NCBI GenBank assembly: GCA_965262875.1
Contig: OZ253569.1
Coordinates: 5,704,001 to 5,768,000, forward strand
Length of the DNA: 64,000 nt
Reading direction: 5' to 3'
From: JBALVT01 sp965262875
GTDB taxonomy: Bacteria; Pseudomonadota; Gammaproteobacteria; Pseudomonadales; Halieaceae
Made by a program: the position numbers and the translations under genes. Every line of letters starts with the position of its first letter. Within the stretch, counting starts at the first letter, position 1. The notes beneath the pieces were generated by a model. The model saw only the letters and a list, made by a program, of their open reading frames with translations. It was not told the origin of the DNA and searched no databases. This document shows positions 39,341-48,124 of the stretch, piece by piece.

Positions 39341-39844
39341 TTAGCCTTTCCTCGCTTTTTGGTCTCGCGCCGCTTCGACGCACACTCCTGCGCTTCCTTC
39401 ATGCGGTACGACTCACCCTCAATGGCGATGACCTCGCTGTGATGGACTAAACGGTCAATCAGGGAGACCACACACGCGGCATTGGGGAACACGTCATTCC
39501 ACTCGCCAAACGGACGGTTCGTTGTCACCAAAGTTGAACATTTCTCATAGCGCCGGTTGATGATTTCAAACAGCAAGTCAGCATGACGATTGCTGTAGGA
39601 GAGGTAGCCCACTTCATCAATTACCAGCAAGGCGGGCCTGGCGTAGTGTTTCAATCGACGCTGCAGGGCATTGGCGCCATCCTGACCTGCCAGGTCGTTG
39701 AGCATCGCCGCTGCGGTGGTAAACAGCGCCGTATAGCCGTGCCAGCCAGGGGTATTGCTCGTCGGTGATCTCGCCCCAGTGCGCCAGCACGCCGTGGAGC
39801 TTCAGTTCAAGTGCCTGCTGTTTGAGTTGCTCGATATCAATCAT
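39337..39844 (-). pseudogene. istB: IS21 transposition helper ATPase IstB, internal deletion removes the P-loop
   Basis: The start MIDIEQLKQQALELKLHGVL (ATG 39844, AGGAG upstream) and the C-terminal AAA+ part (MLNDLAGQDGANALQRRLKH, Walker B LLVIDEVGYL) are IstB. At about 39731-39737 the N-terminal frame jumps out of frame into the C-terminal part; the usual Walker A segment (GPPGTGKTH) and about 100 residues around it are absent. The helper is therefore inactive, and this copy could move only with help from another IS21. Confidence 0.75.
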
Positions 39845-41336
39845 CGGTATCATCTCCTGTCTCGCTTCGGGTGCCATTGAGCTTGTCGTAATCGGCAAGC
39901 CGAGCCAGCTTGACGCTGTAGTGTTTGACCTTCGCCGGCACGGCGACAGCAAGCGGTGGCGGCAGGTGCTGTTCATCACGGCGGCGCTCAAGAACGTGCT
40001 GCACCGCCTCCGGGTAGGGTGATTGCCGATCAAGTGCTTCACCCAGAGCTACATGCAGCTCGTCCCGCCCATAATCATCAAGCAGTTGATTGAGTAACCG
40101 GACCGTGGTTTTAATGACATGTCCACGCTGTGCCGATTGCTGCAGCAGCGTCTGGGCGTGCGCCGAAGCATGGCTCAGGCGATCCTGACCCCGGTGTAGT
40201 TTGGCGTGGGTTTTCTCCAGCCATAGGGCATTGATATGCGCCTCCTGTTCGATTTGCTCCCCTTTGCCAAAGCTGCGCTGATGCTCAGCAATGCATTGAT
40301 CGCCCTCCACTATCTGGAGCCGCTCCAGGTCAGCGCTCACGCTCAATGGCTTGTGCACGTATTGATGGGGAATGGAGTAATCATTGAGATCGAAGCGAAC
40401 ATAAGGGGTTTTGGCGGCCCGCACGGGCTGTCTCTCATGGGTATCAAAGGGATTATCCGGCAAACTCACCTGCTCCTGTAAGAAGGCTTCCCTGACCGTC
40501 AACGTACGCTCTTCAGGGCAAGCCCGATCAGCACTCACACCCTGGCACCAGTGCTCAGCTTGCGCATTGAGTTCGGCCAGTGTTTGCCAGTGACGAGCGG
40601 CAAAGAAATTATCGCGAATATAGCGAATCGCTCTTTCTACCCGGCCCTTTTCATTGCCCCGGGCCACCGCCACCGGGCGTGGTTCGAAGCGATAGTGGGC
40701 TGACAAGGCCAGCAAGGTGGGGTGGAAGCGGATGGCGTCACCGTGGCGCTCCAATACGGCCGATTTAAGGTTGTCGTACAGCAGCACCTTTGGCAATCCT
40801 TGCCAGGCCTCGAATGCCGCTACATGGCCGCGTAAAAAGTGCTCCATTTGCTGGTTGAGATAAAAGCGCAAGAAGATCTGTCGCGACCAGCTCAGCACCA
40901 TCACAAACGCCATTAACGGCCGCCGGGCCTTGCCGATCTGAATATGCCCGAACGAACCCCAGTCAACCTGGGCTTGCTCACCGGCCAGGGTTTTTAGGCG
41001 TAAATACGCCTCGGGCAGCTTGCGCGGCCGCAGTTCACTGATACGCTGGCGAAACTGGCTGGGGCCACCGGGGTATCCCCGCAGGCGGGCCATTTCATAC
41101 AAGCGGGCCGCCGTGAGTGTGGGAAACTCCCGCAGGGTGTCGATGACAAAGGGCAGATAGGGGTCGATGATCGACGCACGGCGAGTGCGCTCCACCTTGG
41201 GCAGGCCAGCCTGTGCCAGTACCCGATCAACCACTGAGTGGTGAATGCCAAGCTGGGTCGCAATGGTGCCCGTTCGCCACTTCTCAACAAAATGGTAGCG
41301 CAGTATTTTTGCTTCAGTTTCTTTGCCGATGGCCAT
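39837..41336 (-). CDS. istA: IS21 transposase IstA
   Basis: This is a 499-residue DDE recombinase. It has an N-terminal helix-turn-helix (TGTIATQLGIHHSVVDRVLAQ) and an RNase-H-fold core with catalytic acids in QAQVDWGSFG, KVLLYDNLKSA and GRVERAIRYIRDN. The C-terminal beta domain carries PYVRFDLNDYSIPHQYV. The frame is complete. It overlaps istB slightly, as is normal for this family, but istB is defective here. Confidence 0.88.
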   Translation of the reverse strand: MAIGKETEAKILRYHFVEKWRTGTIATQLGIHHSVVDRVLAQAGLPKVERTRRASIIDPYLPFVIDTLREFPTLTAARLYEMARLRGYPGGPSQFRQRISELRPRKLPEAYLRLKTLAGEQAQVDWGSFGHIQIGKARRPLMAFVMVLSWSRQIFLRFYLNQQMEHFLRGHVAAFEAWQGLPKVLLYDNLKSAVLERHGDAIRFHPTLLALSAHYRFEPRPVAVARGNEKGRVERAIRYIRDNFFAARHWQTLAELNAQAEHWCQGVSADRACPEERTLTVREAFLQEQVSLPDNPFDTHERQPVRAAKTPYVRFDLNDYSIPHQYVHKPLSVSADLERLQIVEGDQCIAEHQRSFGKGEQIEQEAHINALWLEKTHAKLHRGQDRLSHASAHAQTLLQQSAQRGHVIKTTVRLLNQLLDDYGRDELHVALGEALDRQSPYPEAVQHVLERRRDEQHLPPPLAVAVPAKVKHYSVKLARLADYDKLNGTRSETGDDTDD

Positions 41337-41375
41337 GACTGCCCTCCGATTGATGACTCCTGTCCAGCCGCTGCA

Positions 41376-41801
41376 CTAATGTCGCCGGAATCTGCGCCTG
41401 AACTGACTGCTCTGCAGAAAATCACTGCGCAAAAAGGGACCGCAGACCGCGCCACAGTGATGGCAGCGCACGGTGGCGTCAGTTTTACCCGGCATATCGG
41501 CCCTTTTGATCTCATCAGGCACGGTTTGCAGTAGATCACGGAGTATTATTGCCAGAGAACGGTGATGCGTTACTTTTTGTTGTTGCCGTTCTCGATAACG
41601 CTGTTGGCGAGCGGCATTATTCATGCGACCCGGGCGAGTGGCCTGGTACTTCGCTCTGGCTCGTTTAATGGATTCCTTTCTGGCTTCCTGGCTGCAACCA
41701 TCGGTGCAATACCGCTGGCCGCGATCACAGTGGGTACAGACGATGACCTGGGCGTAGCAGCGACAACAGTGGTAGAGACGGCTGGATGATGGCATCGACA
41801 C
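41376..41801 (-). CDS. Small cysteine-rich zinc-ribbon-like protein linked to IS21
   Basis: This 141-residue basic protein has CCRCYAQVIVCTHCDRGQRYC near the N-terminus (paired CxxC motifs) and a second pair, RCHHCGAVCG, near the C-terminus, separated by an Arg/Gln-rich helix (ARQQRYRERQQQ). It probably binds zinc and nucleic acid. It lies 39 bases upstream of istA in the same direction, inside the predicted element, so it is likely a passenger or regulatory gene. The exact role is unknown. Confidence 0.55.
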   Translation of the reverse strand: MSMPSSSRLYHCCRCYAQVIVCTHCDRGQRYCTDGCSQEARKESIKRARAKYQATRPGRMNNAARQQRYRERQQQKVTHHRSLAIILRDLLQTVPDEIKRADMPGKTDATVRCHHCGAVCGPFLRSDFLQSSQFRRRFRRH

Positions 41802-41995
41802 AAAGGTCGATGAGGGCTGGATTTATTCCCATTATGTGCAACACTTAACGGGTCGTGCACCTGCACGGTTTTTTTGGGTATGGCGCCAGCGTTGACCGTC
41901 AAATCTGTGGTGGCGTCATACCGTTCTCAGCGACACTTATTCTTATAGTCCCTACGCTTGAATCGTGCCTGCTTATTGGTCGCTCTTGAGTGTGA

Positions 41996-42293
41996 CTGGG
42001 CCGCAGTTCTACCGCCGATTCTAATACGCCGAGATCCGTCTATTTCAAAATTCGGCAAATAGCTGCGGTTTTGGAGTGGCGTCTACACCTGGCACATGCC
42101 GACAAATTGCGGGACAACCACGTGTTGGTAGCACTGGAGGCAAACGAGGCGGATCGCTCTTTCAGTCAGGCGCTTTACCCGCTGTTGCGGCGCAACCTGG
42201 TTGCCCTGGGTGGCGACGGCCGCTTACGGGCAAATGCCAGGGGGATGGCATTGTTGCAGTATACTGTAATGGTATTCCCCGGGCCCTTAGGAA
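41996..42293 (+). pseudogene. C-terminal remnant of an unidentified gene
   Basis: An open frame without a convincing start encodes EWRLHLAHADKLRDNHVLVA, then SQALYPLLRRNLVALGGDG, which looks like real protein rather than a shadow. It is preceded by IS sequence and runs without its own stop into the antisense of the PQQ dehydrogenase. I read it as the tail of a gene cut by the mobile elements. A lipid acyltransferase tail is a weak guess. Confidence 0.3.
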
Positions 42294-44561
42294 CTAGTAC
42301 TCGAGCGCTGGTTGATGCGGCAAACTGGGTGCCCTGGCATCTTCATAGGCCTTCCAGGCCAGCTCAATCAGGTATTTGTGTACCGCCTCGACCTGCTCTG
42401 CTGAGAGCAGATCGCTGAAATTACCCATGCCCCTGTCCACCCGAGTGCCCTTAAGCACAATATTGTTGAACTCGCTATGCGCCAGGGTGTCCATTCGTCT
42501 CAGATCGGGGATGCCAGCCCCGCGGCCATCGATGTTGGCATGGCACTTGGCGCAGTGCCTCAGAAACGTGTCTGCTCCCAATGTAACCTGCGTCTCGCTG
42601 CCGCTTCGCAGCACCGGTGGAATGGGAAAGCCATCGCTATCGTTGTGCTCTACCTTTGGCCGCCGGGGCACGGCCTTGCCGCTGAGGCTCAATACGATTA
42701 ACCGCCCCTTGTTACCGTATTCGTAGGCGGCACTGCCGGGAACGTGAACCTGGCCGATGCCGCCGCCCACGCCGCTGAGAATGGCAATATACTGCTCTCC
42801 CTCTATGCTATAGGTCATGGGCGCGGCCATCATGCCCGCCGCCATGTCGATGCTGGTAAGCTCCTCGCCGGTGGTGGCGTCCATTGCCACCAGTAGGCCG
42901 GTGGAGCGGCCCTGAAATACCAGACCGCCTGCGGTGGTCATCACACCGCCGCCATTCCAGAAGGCGAACATGTCCCCCACCCAGGGTCCGGATGTTTCCC
43001 TCTCCCAGGCCAGTGTCTGGCGCACTGGATCCCAGGCGCGTAAAAACCCTCTCACTGTAGTGTCCGGCTGGCCGACGGACAATTCCTCCAGTGAGGGGAG
43101 GGTCTGTGCCAGCGCGCTATCGAGTCCCCATTCACCGCGAATAGGAAAAATATAGAGGGAGGTGGAGTTAATTCCACCTTTGATATATTCGAAGGGTTCA
43201 CTGGGCATGGTCCAGATAGCGGCGGACTCGAGAACCGGTATATAAACGAGACCGGTGTGGGGGTTGTAGGCCATTGGTTGCCAGTTGTGGGCACCCGCCG
43301 CACTCGGAAATATCAGTTTTGGTTCATAAAAATATTCCGACTGTTCTGTTTCTACGGGCCTGCCGCTTGCCATATCGATATGACTTGCCCAGGTGGTTGT
43401 GGCATAGGGCTCGGCCGAAAGCAGTTCCCCAGTCACCCGGTCCAGGACATAGAAAAAGCCATTTTTTGGAGCCTGCATGATGACCTGTCGTTTCTTGCCG
43501 GCGATATCGAGATCGGCGAGAATCATTTTCTGGGTGGCGGTAAAATCCCAGTTGTCCCCTGGGGTTGTCTGGTAATACCAGATCAGGCGTCCGCTATCGG
43601 GGTTTAGTGCGAGGATGGAGGCGAGATATAAATTGTCACCACCTCCTGGGCTGCGCAACTTCCGCGGATAGGGCGCGGCATTTCCGGTGCCGACATAGAG
43701 CAGGTCGAGTTCCGGGTCGTAGGCCATCGCGTCCCAGACTGTGCCGCCCAGACCTACCTGCCAAAGGCTGTTGGCGTCCCAGGTTTTTGCCGCCTGCTCA
43801 AGCTCAGGGTGTTCAAAGCCGTCTTTCGGGTTTCCGGGTACCGTGAAAAAACGCCAGCGCTGTTCGCCTGTTGCGCTGTCGTAGGCAGTGACATAGCCTC
43901 TGGCATCAAACTCCGCCCCGGCGTTGCCGATGAGAACGAGGTCTTTTGCGATATAGGGTGCCCCGGTAATGGTGTAGCCGCGCTCGTGATCGGTAATGGT
44001 GTCGACTTTCCACAAGACAGCCCCATCAGTTATATCCAGGGCATAGAGAAAACCATCCAGTGAAGCTACATATACTTTACCCTTCCAGATCGCCAGTCCG
44101 CGATTGACCACGCCACAGCAGACCCGTCGCACAGCAGCGGGGTCAATCTGCGGTGAGAAGCTCCACTTTTCCACGCCGGTGCCCGCGTCCAATGCAACCA
44201 CTGTGCCGGTGGGTCCGGAAGCGTACAGCACACCATCGACCACACTGGGGGTGGACTCGAAACCGTGCTCGCTGTCGAAATCGTAGTGCCAAGCGTAACC
44301 CAGATCAACCACGTTATCGGTGTTGATGGTATCGAGAGGGGAGAAATAGCTTTGCTGGAAGTCGCGACCGCCGGTGAGCCAGGTGCCCGGCTCGCTATCG
44401 AGTTGCAGCAGGCGCTGCTGGTCGACAACTGGAACAGGCGCTGCCACTTCCACCGCTTTGTGTTCGGTGCAGGCTGACAAACCAGACAGGGCAAAAATAA
44501 AAACGGCGATAGTGCTTCGAAACCGATTAGTTTCGGGCACTATCGCCGCAGTCTGTACCAT
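42294..44561 (-). CDS. PQQ-dependent quinohemoprotein alcohol dehydrogenase
   Basis: This is a 755-residue periplasmic enzyme oxidising alcohols with PQQ and passing electrons to a fused C-terminal cytochrome c. A lipoprotein-type signal (LSGLSAC) precedes an eight-bladed propeller with the vicinal disulfide VCCGVVNRG, the PQQ/calcium site region TPGDNWDFTATQKM (catalytic Asp) and the final blade AILSGVGGGIGQ. The heme motif CAKCH is at about residue 670. This is the type II quinohemoprotein pattern. The gene is 14 bases downstream of a TonB receptor in the same direction, suggesting receptor and dehydrogenase handle the same substrate; its identity is unknown. Confidence 0.9.
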   Translation of the reverse strand: MVQTAAIVPETNRFRSTIAVFIFALSGLSACTEHKAVEVAAPVPVVDQQRLLQLDSEPGTWLTGGRDFQQSYFSPLDTINTDNVVDLGYAWHYDFDSEHGFESTPSVVDGVLYASGPTGTVVALDAGTGVEKWSFSPQIDPAAVRRVCCGVVNRGLAIWKGKVYVASLDGFLYALDITDGAVLWKVDTITDHERGYTITGAPYIAKDLVLIGNAGAEFDARGYVTAYDSATGEQRWRFFTVPGNPKDGFEHPELEQAAKTWDANSLWQVGLGGTVWDAMAYDPELDLLYVGTGNAAPYPRKLRSPGGGDNLYLASILALNPDSGRLIWYYQTTPGDNWDFTATQKMILADLDIAGKKRQVIMQAPKNGFFYVLDRVTGELLSAEPYATTTWASHIDMASGRPVETEQSEYFYEPKLIFPSAAGAHNWQPMAYNPHTGLVYIPVLESAAIWTMPSEPFEYIKGGINSTSLYIFPIRGEWGLDSALAQTLPSLEELSVGQPDTTVRGFLRAWDPVRQTLAWERETSGPWVGDMFAFWNGGGVMTTAGGLVFQGRSTGLLVAMDATTGEELTSIDMAAGMMAAPMTYSIEGEQYIAILSGVGGGIGQVHVPGSAAYEYGNKGRLIVLSLSGKAVPRRPKVEHNDSDGFPIPPVLRSGSETQVTLGADTFLRHCAKCHANIDGRGAGIPDLRRMDTLAHSEFNNIVLKGTRVDRGMGNFSDLLSAEQVEAVHKYLIELAWKAYEDARAPSLPHQPALEY

Positions 44562-44575
44562 TCTCTGCTCGTTTG

Positions 44576-46897
44576 CTAGAAGCGCATCCGGGCTTCTACG
44601 CCTACAGTGCGAGGGCGGTTGGTAACCAGACGTTGCCGCCCGGGTGTCTCAGCCGCGATTGAGCGACTATCAGCCAAATTGGCCCGCTCATCAGTGGCGT
44701 TGTCGACAAACAGCACGATATCCCAGGTTTCGTTAATCATGCCAGCACGCAGGTTGAGTGCAGACCAGGACTCACGCAGACGTTGGGTCTCTGCACTCGA
44801 CTCGTTATTGGAGCTATAGGAATCGCCGTAGTAGTTGGCATCGGCGCGGAGCATGCCTTCCCACTGACCGCCCATGGGGAACATATATTCAATGCTGCCA
44901 TTGGCTGTCCAGTCAGGTACGCCCTGGATATCGTCGCCCTCGGATACGCCCGCCACGCCGCCGTTGTCGGTAATTTCGGCGTCGGTGTATCCCACACCCA
45001 GGGTCGCTGTCAGGCCATCGGTGATGGCGGCCATCAATTCCACTTCAAAGCCCTTGCTCTCGGCTTCACCGGCGTTAGCGGTGTACTGGAATCCACAGGC
45101 GAGGCGGTTGAGCTGCTGGATGTCAGTCCAGTCAATGAAGTAGACCGCCGCGTTCAGGGTTACCCGGTTATTGGCCAGGGTGGACTTGACGCCGAGCTCG
45201 TAACTCCACAATTCATCTGAATCATAGATGGCGGTTTCGGAGGGGTTGATGTTCAGAGCGTCAATTTCGGGTCCGCACAGGCCCTCTGGCAGGTTGCCGT
45301 TGATACCACCGATACGGAAACCTTTCGCGGCGCTGGCATAGACGTTTACATCGTCATTTACTACGGCTTCCATCATAATCTTGGGGTTGAAGCCGTCCTC
45401 TTTCTGCTTGTCATTGTAGCTGCTGGGGCCGTCGTTGGCGAAGCCGTCGGATTGATTGACCGCCTTGATCTCGGTTTCGTACCAGCGGCCACCTGCGGTG
45501 AGGGCCAGCCATTCGTTGAAGTTATAGGTCAGTTCGCCGAATACTGCGATTTCCTCAGTATCGGTGAGGGTTGTCGTAGCAAAGATCAGGTCGTCATCAG
45601 TCAGGCAAAAGCCATCGACACAGTCCTGCCCCAGGTCAGGTGCCCCGGTGAACTCGTCGATAGCATCGGCCAAGCCGGTCTGTACAGCCCGGGGATATTC
45701 GTGATCCCACTCCCCATCGGCGTAGAAGATACCCACGGTAAACTGCCAGTCGCCCTCGAAGCTGCTGGTGAAGCGAGTTTCATGGGTGAGGCTCTCATAT
45801 TTCTCAATCGTAGTAACTTGTGACTCAATGGGATCGATTGGAATTTCGATCACGTTGTTGAACAACCAGTGGAGGAAGCTCGCTTCCTCTTCTGCCTCTT
45901 CAGTCTCTCTTTCGTACCAGGAAGTAGTGGAGACAATTGTTCCCGCTTCGAGCTCCCAGTTGAAAGTACCGCTGGCTATATACCACTCGTCGGTGCCGGG
46001 CTCTTCGGTGTCAAAAAAGCGTGCTGTTTTTACTTCCTCCGGATCCACATCGGCAAAGGGCAGGCCATCGGCATCTACCTGCTGGCCCATTAGCTTTGGC
46101 GTAAAACTCAGGTTTTCGGTCATTTGCCATAGACCCACTATTTGTCCACCCCAATACTTCTCATCGTCTATATCTTCACTTTTGCTAAAGGCGGGCCCGG
46201 GGCTGGGGCGCACCGCACCACTGCCGCCCTCGATCCAGCTCTCCTGGTAGACGCGATCGTAGACACCGGAGTTTTCACCGTAGTAGCCGGAAACACGCAG
46301 GGCGAAAACATCATCTACTACCGGTATGTTGAAAGAAGCATCCATGGCATAATTTTCGCCGCCGTCGGTTACCGTCGAGCCGGAAACGTGAATTGTGCCG
46401 TTGGACTCCTCAAGGTCTGGCTGCTTGGTGATCATGCGAATGGTGCCACCCATGGAGCGGGCGCCGTACAGGGAACCCTGCGGTCCACGCAGTACCTCAA
46501 CCCGTTGCACGTCCATTACCCGGGGTAAAATACTGGCATTGACCGGCGTGTCATCGATATAGAAGCCGGTAGTATTTTTACCGAATACGCCACGAATGGA
46601 AGGCGAACTGGAGTCAAATCGACCATCTGCCTCATAAGCCATAGCCAGGTTGGGAACACGTACGGCAAAGTCCAGCAGGTTGGTGGCACCTATTCGCTCA
46701 AGGTCGTCTCCGCCCAGGGCGGTAATAGACATCGCCACGTCCTGCAGCGATTCGCTACGCTTGGAGGCTGTTACCATTATCTCCTCCAGTACTACAGCAT
46801 CCTGGGCAGCGGTGTAGCCGCTGAACAGTGTTGCCGTCGCGCAGGCCAGGGCCAGCGGAGCTTTTTTAAAAAATGTGCGGTGTTTATGCTTGTTCAT
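44576..46897 (-). CDS. TonB-dependent outer-membrane receptor
   Basis: This complete 773-residue receptor has a signal peptide to about FSGYTAAQ, a TonB-box region LEEIMVTASKR, plug motifs (SIRGVFGKN, MDVQRVEVLRGPQGSLYGAR) and a long beta-barrel ending RTVGVEARMRF with the C-terminal aromatic. It imports a ligand across the outer membrane using TonB energy. It is upstream of and probably cotranscribed with the PQQ dehydrogenase gene. Confidence 0.92.
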   Translation of the reverse strand: MNKHKHRTFFKKAPLALACATATLFSGYTAAQDAVVLEEIMVTASKRSESLQDVAMSITALGGDDLERIGATNLLDFAVRVPNLAMAYEADGRFDSSSPSIRGVFGKNTTGFYIDDTPVNASILPRVMDVQRVEVLRGPQGSLYGARSMGGTIRMITKQPDLEESNGTIHVSGSTVTDGGENYAMDASFNIPVVDDVFALRVSGYYGENSGVYDRVYQESWIEGGSGAVRPSPGPAFSKSEDIDDEKYWGGQIVGLWQMTENLSFTPKLMGQQVDADGLPFADVDPEEVKTARFFDTEEPGTDEWYIASGTFNWELEAGTIVSTTSWYERETEEAEEEASFLHWLFNNVIEIPIDPIESQVTTIEKYESLTHETRFTSSFEGDWQFTVGIFYADGEWDHEYPRAVQTGLADAIDEFTGAPDLGQDCVDGFCLTDDDLIFATTTLTDTEEIAVFGELTYNFNEWLALTAGGRWYETEIKAVNQSDGFANDGPSSYNDKQKEDGFNPKIMMEAVVNDDVNVYASAAKGFRIGGINGNLPEGLCGPEIDALNINPSETAIYDSDELWSYELGVKSTLANNRVTLNAAVYFIDWTDIQQLNRLACGFQYTANAGEAESKGFEVELMAAITDGLTATLGVGYTDAEITDNGGVAGVSEGDDIQGVPDWTANGSIEYMFPMGGQWEGMLRADANYYGDSYSSNNESSAETQRLRESWSALNLRAGMINETWDIVLFVDNATDERANLADSRSIAAETPGRQRLVTNRPRTVGVEARMRF

Positions 46898-47211
46898 ATT
46901 GTATTCCCTGCAGTTGGGTTGTAGTTATATTTAGACTGCCACGTACACATGTCTCTTGTCCGGGCCGGCCAGTCGTCCCATTGTCGCCTTTGATCAATGC
47001 CGTTGCTCAATGCTACAAAATGCATGCCCTTAAAGCCAGTATCCAAAATATGAACAAATAGCATTTTCGGGCACTGCCCGTGCGGGTGTCTGGCTGGATA
47101 AAACGCACTAATACTTCGGCTGGGATCATCTTGGCACAGGCCTCTCGCTCAGTCTTGTTCTAGAGAGAAGTCCAGCTTGACTGTGCGGGTAATGTGGTTG
47201 CAACAGCAGGC
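46898..47211. other. Intergenic region, no gene recognised
   Basis: This 314-base stretch separates the TonB receptor start from the alpha/beta-hydrolase stop. It must hold the promoter of the receptor/dehydrogenase operon. I see no recognisable RNA, strong terminator or operator in it. Confidence 0.5.
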
Positions 47212-48069
47212 CTAGAATAGATCCCGGGTATCGGGTTTGCTGAAGGGGTTTCGCAAAAATGCGCCTACGGTGGCGTTAAATATCTGCGGATGATTATGGG
47301 GAGCGAAATGAGTTTCGCCGGGGAATATGGCCAGCTGGGCATTGGGCAGATTTTCGAACATCAACACAGTGTGCTCTGTTCGTATTATGTCCCGATCCCC
47401 TGCCATCACTAGCACCGGCAATGATATTCCCTGTAGCGCCGCCAATGAAATAGTGGGCTGTTCACGCAACAGGCCAAACTGCTGCTTGAGGCGATTCCAG
47501 TCCTGGGATTTGTCTCCCGTGGTAATCATGTTTTCTATTTTTTTTGACTCTTTAGCCACCCATTCTCCTGCCCAGGGGTAAACGGCAGAACTGTCGGGCT
47601 GGAGGTTTGCACCCATAACGGCCAATTTGCCAACCTTGTCGGGGTGGTGAATAGCCAGCAATAAACTGATGTTGCCACCGTCACTCCAGCCGACAATATT
47701 GGCAGCTTCCATATTGACGATATCCATTAGTGCTGCCCAATCATCCGCCATTTGCTCATAGGTCAGCCTGCCTTTACCTGTCCCGGATTTTCCGTGTGCG
47801 CGACTGTCCGCTACCAGGATTCTGTAATTGCTGGCAAAGTGCCGGATCTGGTATCTCATTGCCTCTATGCTCTGCCCGCTGCCGTGAATCAGTACCAGGG
47901 GATCTCCCTTGCCGTAAACCTCGTAGTACATCTGTATTCCGTTTACCTCGGCGTATTTTCCAAGCTGGGTATTTTCGCCGAAGTTGTCTGGCGACAGAGG
48001 TTCCTCTGCATAAGTGGTAAAACAGATTGAACTCAGCAGGAGGATAAAAATCGAATGCAACAGGCGCAT
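47212..48069 (-). CDS. Exported alpha/beta-hydrolase
   Basis: This 285-residue hydrolase has a signal peptide (FILLLSSICFTTYAEE), VLIHGSGQSIEAMRYQI (oxyanion region), DSRAHGKSG, nucleophile elbow GWSDGG, acid VLVMAGDRDII and histidine FPGETHFAPH. A periplasmic esterase or lactonase role is likely. It lies behind the receptor/PQQ dehydrogenase pair in the same direction and could process the same substrate. The IS4 element begins 34 bases upstream of its start and may have separated it from its promoter. Confidence 0.8.
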   Translation of the reverse strand: MRLLHSIFILLLSSICFTTYAEEPLSPDNFGENTQLGKYAEVNGIQMYYEVYGKGDPLVLIHGSGQSIEAMRYQIRHFASNYRILVADSRAHGKSGTGKGRLTYEQMADDWAALMDIVNMEAANIVGWSDGGNISLLLAIHHPDKVGKLAVMGANLQPDSSAVYPWAGEWVAKESKKIENMITTGDKSQDWNRLKQQFGLLREQPTISLAALQGISLPVLVMAGDRDIIRTEHTVLMFENLPNAQLAIFPGETHFAPHNHPQIFNATVGAFLRNPFSKPDTRDLF

Positions 48070-48102
48070 GGTAATCTCTGGGTGTTGATAGAAAGAAAAC
48101 AG

Positions 48103-48121
48103 ATCACTGCTGTCCCGTTAA
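48103..48121. repeat. IS4 left terminal inverted repeat
   Basis: ATCACTGCTGTCCCGTTAA pairs exactly with the sequence at 49362-49380. Confidence 0.85.
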
Positions 48122-48124
48122 CTT

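Larger units (their letters stand above)
39054..41935. mobile_element. IS21-family element, defective (limits approximate)
   Basis: istA and a damaged istB on the minus strand are flanked by two small accessory frames. The left junction is placed where the IS5 transposase is cut, at TGTTAGCGCCACAG; the right end is placed at the reverse complement of TGTCGCTGAGAACGG. Both ends begin TGT and contain CGCCACAG, compatible with IS21 multiple terminal repeats. I find no target duplication and no right half of the IS5 gene, so the ends are uncertain. Confidence 0.45.

Noticed and set aside
38403..41935. Simple insertion of IS21 into the IS5 transposase gene
   Set aside because: The right half of the transposase is not found after the IS21 and no target duplication is visible, so rearrangement or deletion is more likely.
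42071..42418. Full-length new gene across 42071-42418
   Set aside because: The last third is antisense to the PQQ dehydrogenase C-terminus; only the part before about 42293 looks coding, and it has no credible start.
42294..48069. Polyvinyl-alcohol degradation cluster (PVA dehydrogenase, oxidised-PVA hydrolase)
   Set aside because: The heme motif is at the C-terminus as in type II alcohol dehydrogenases, and the hydrolase shows no specific similarity that I can recognise.
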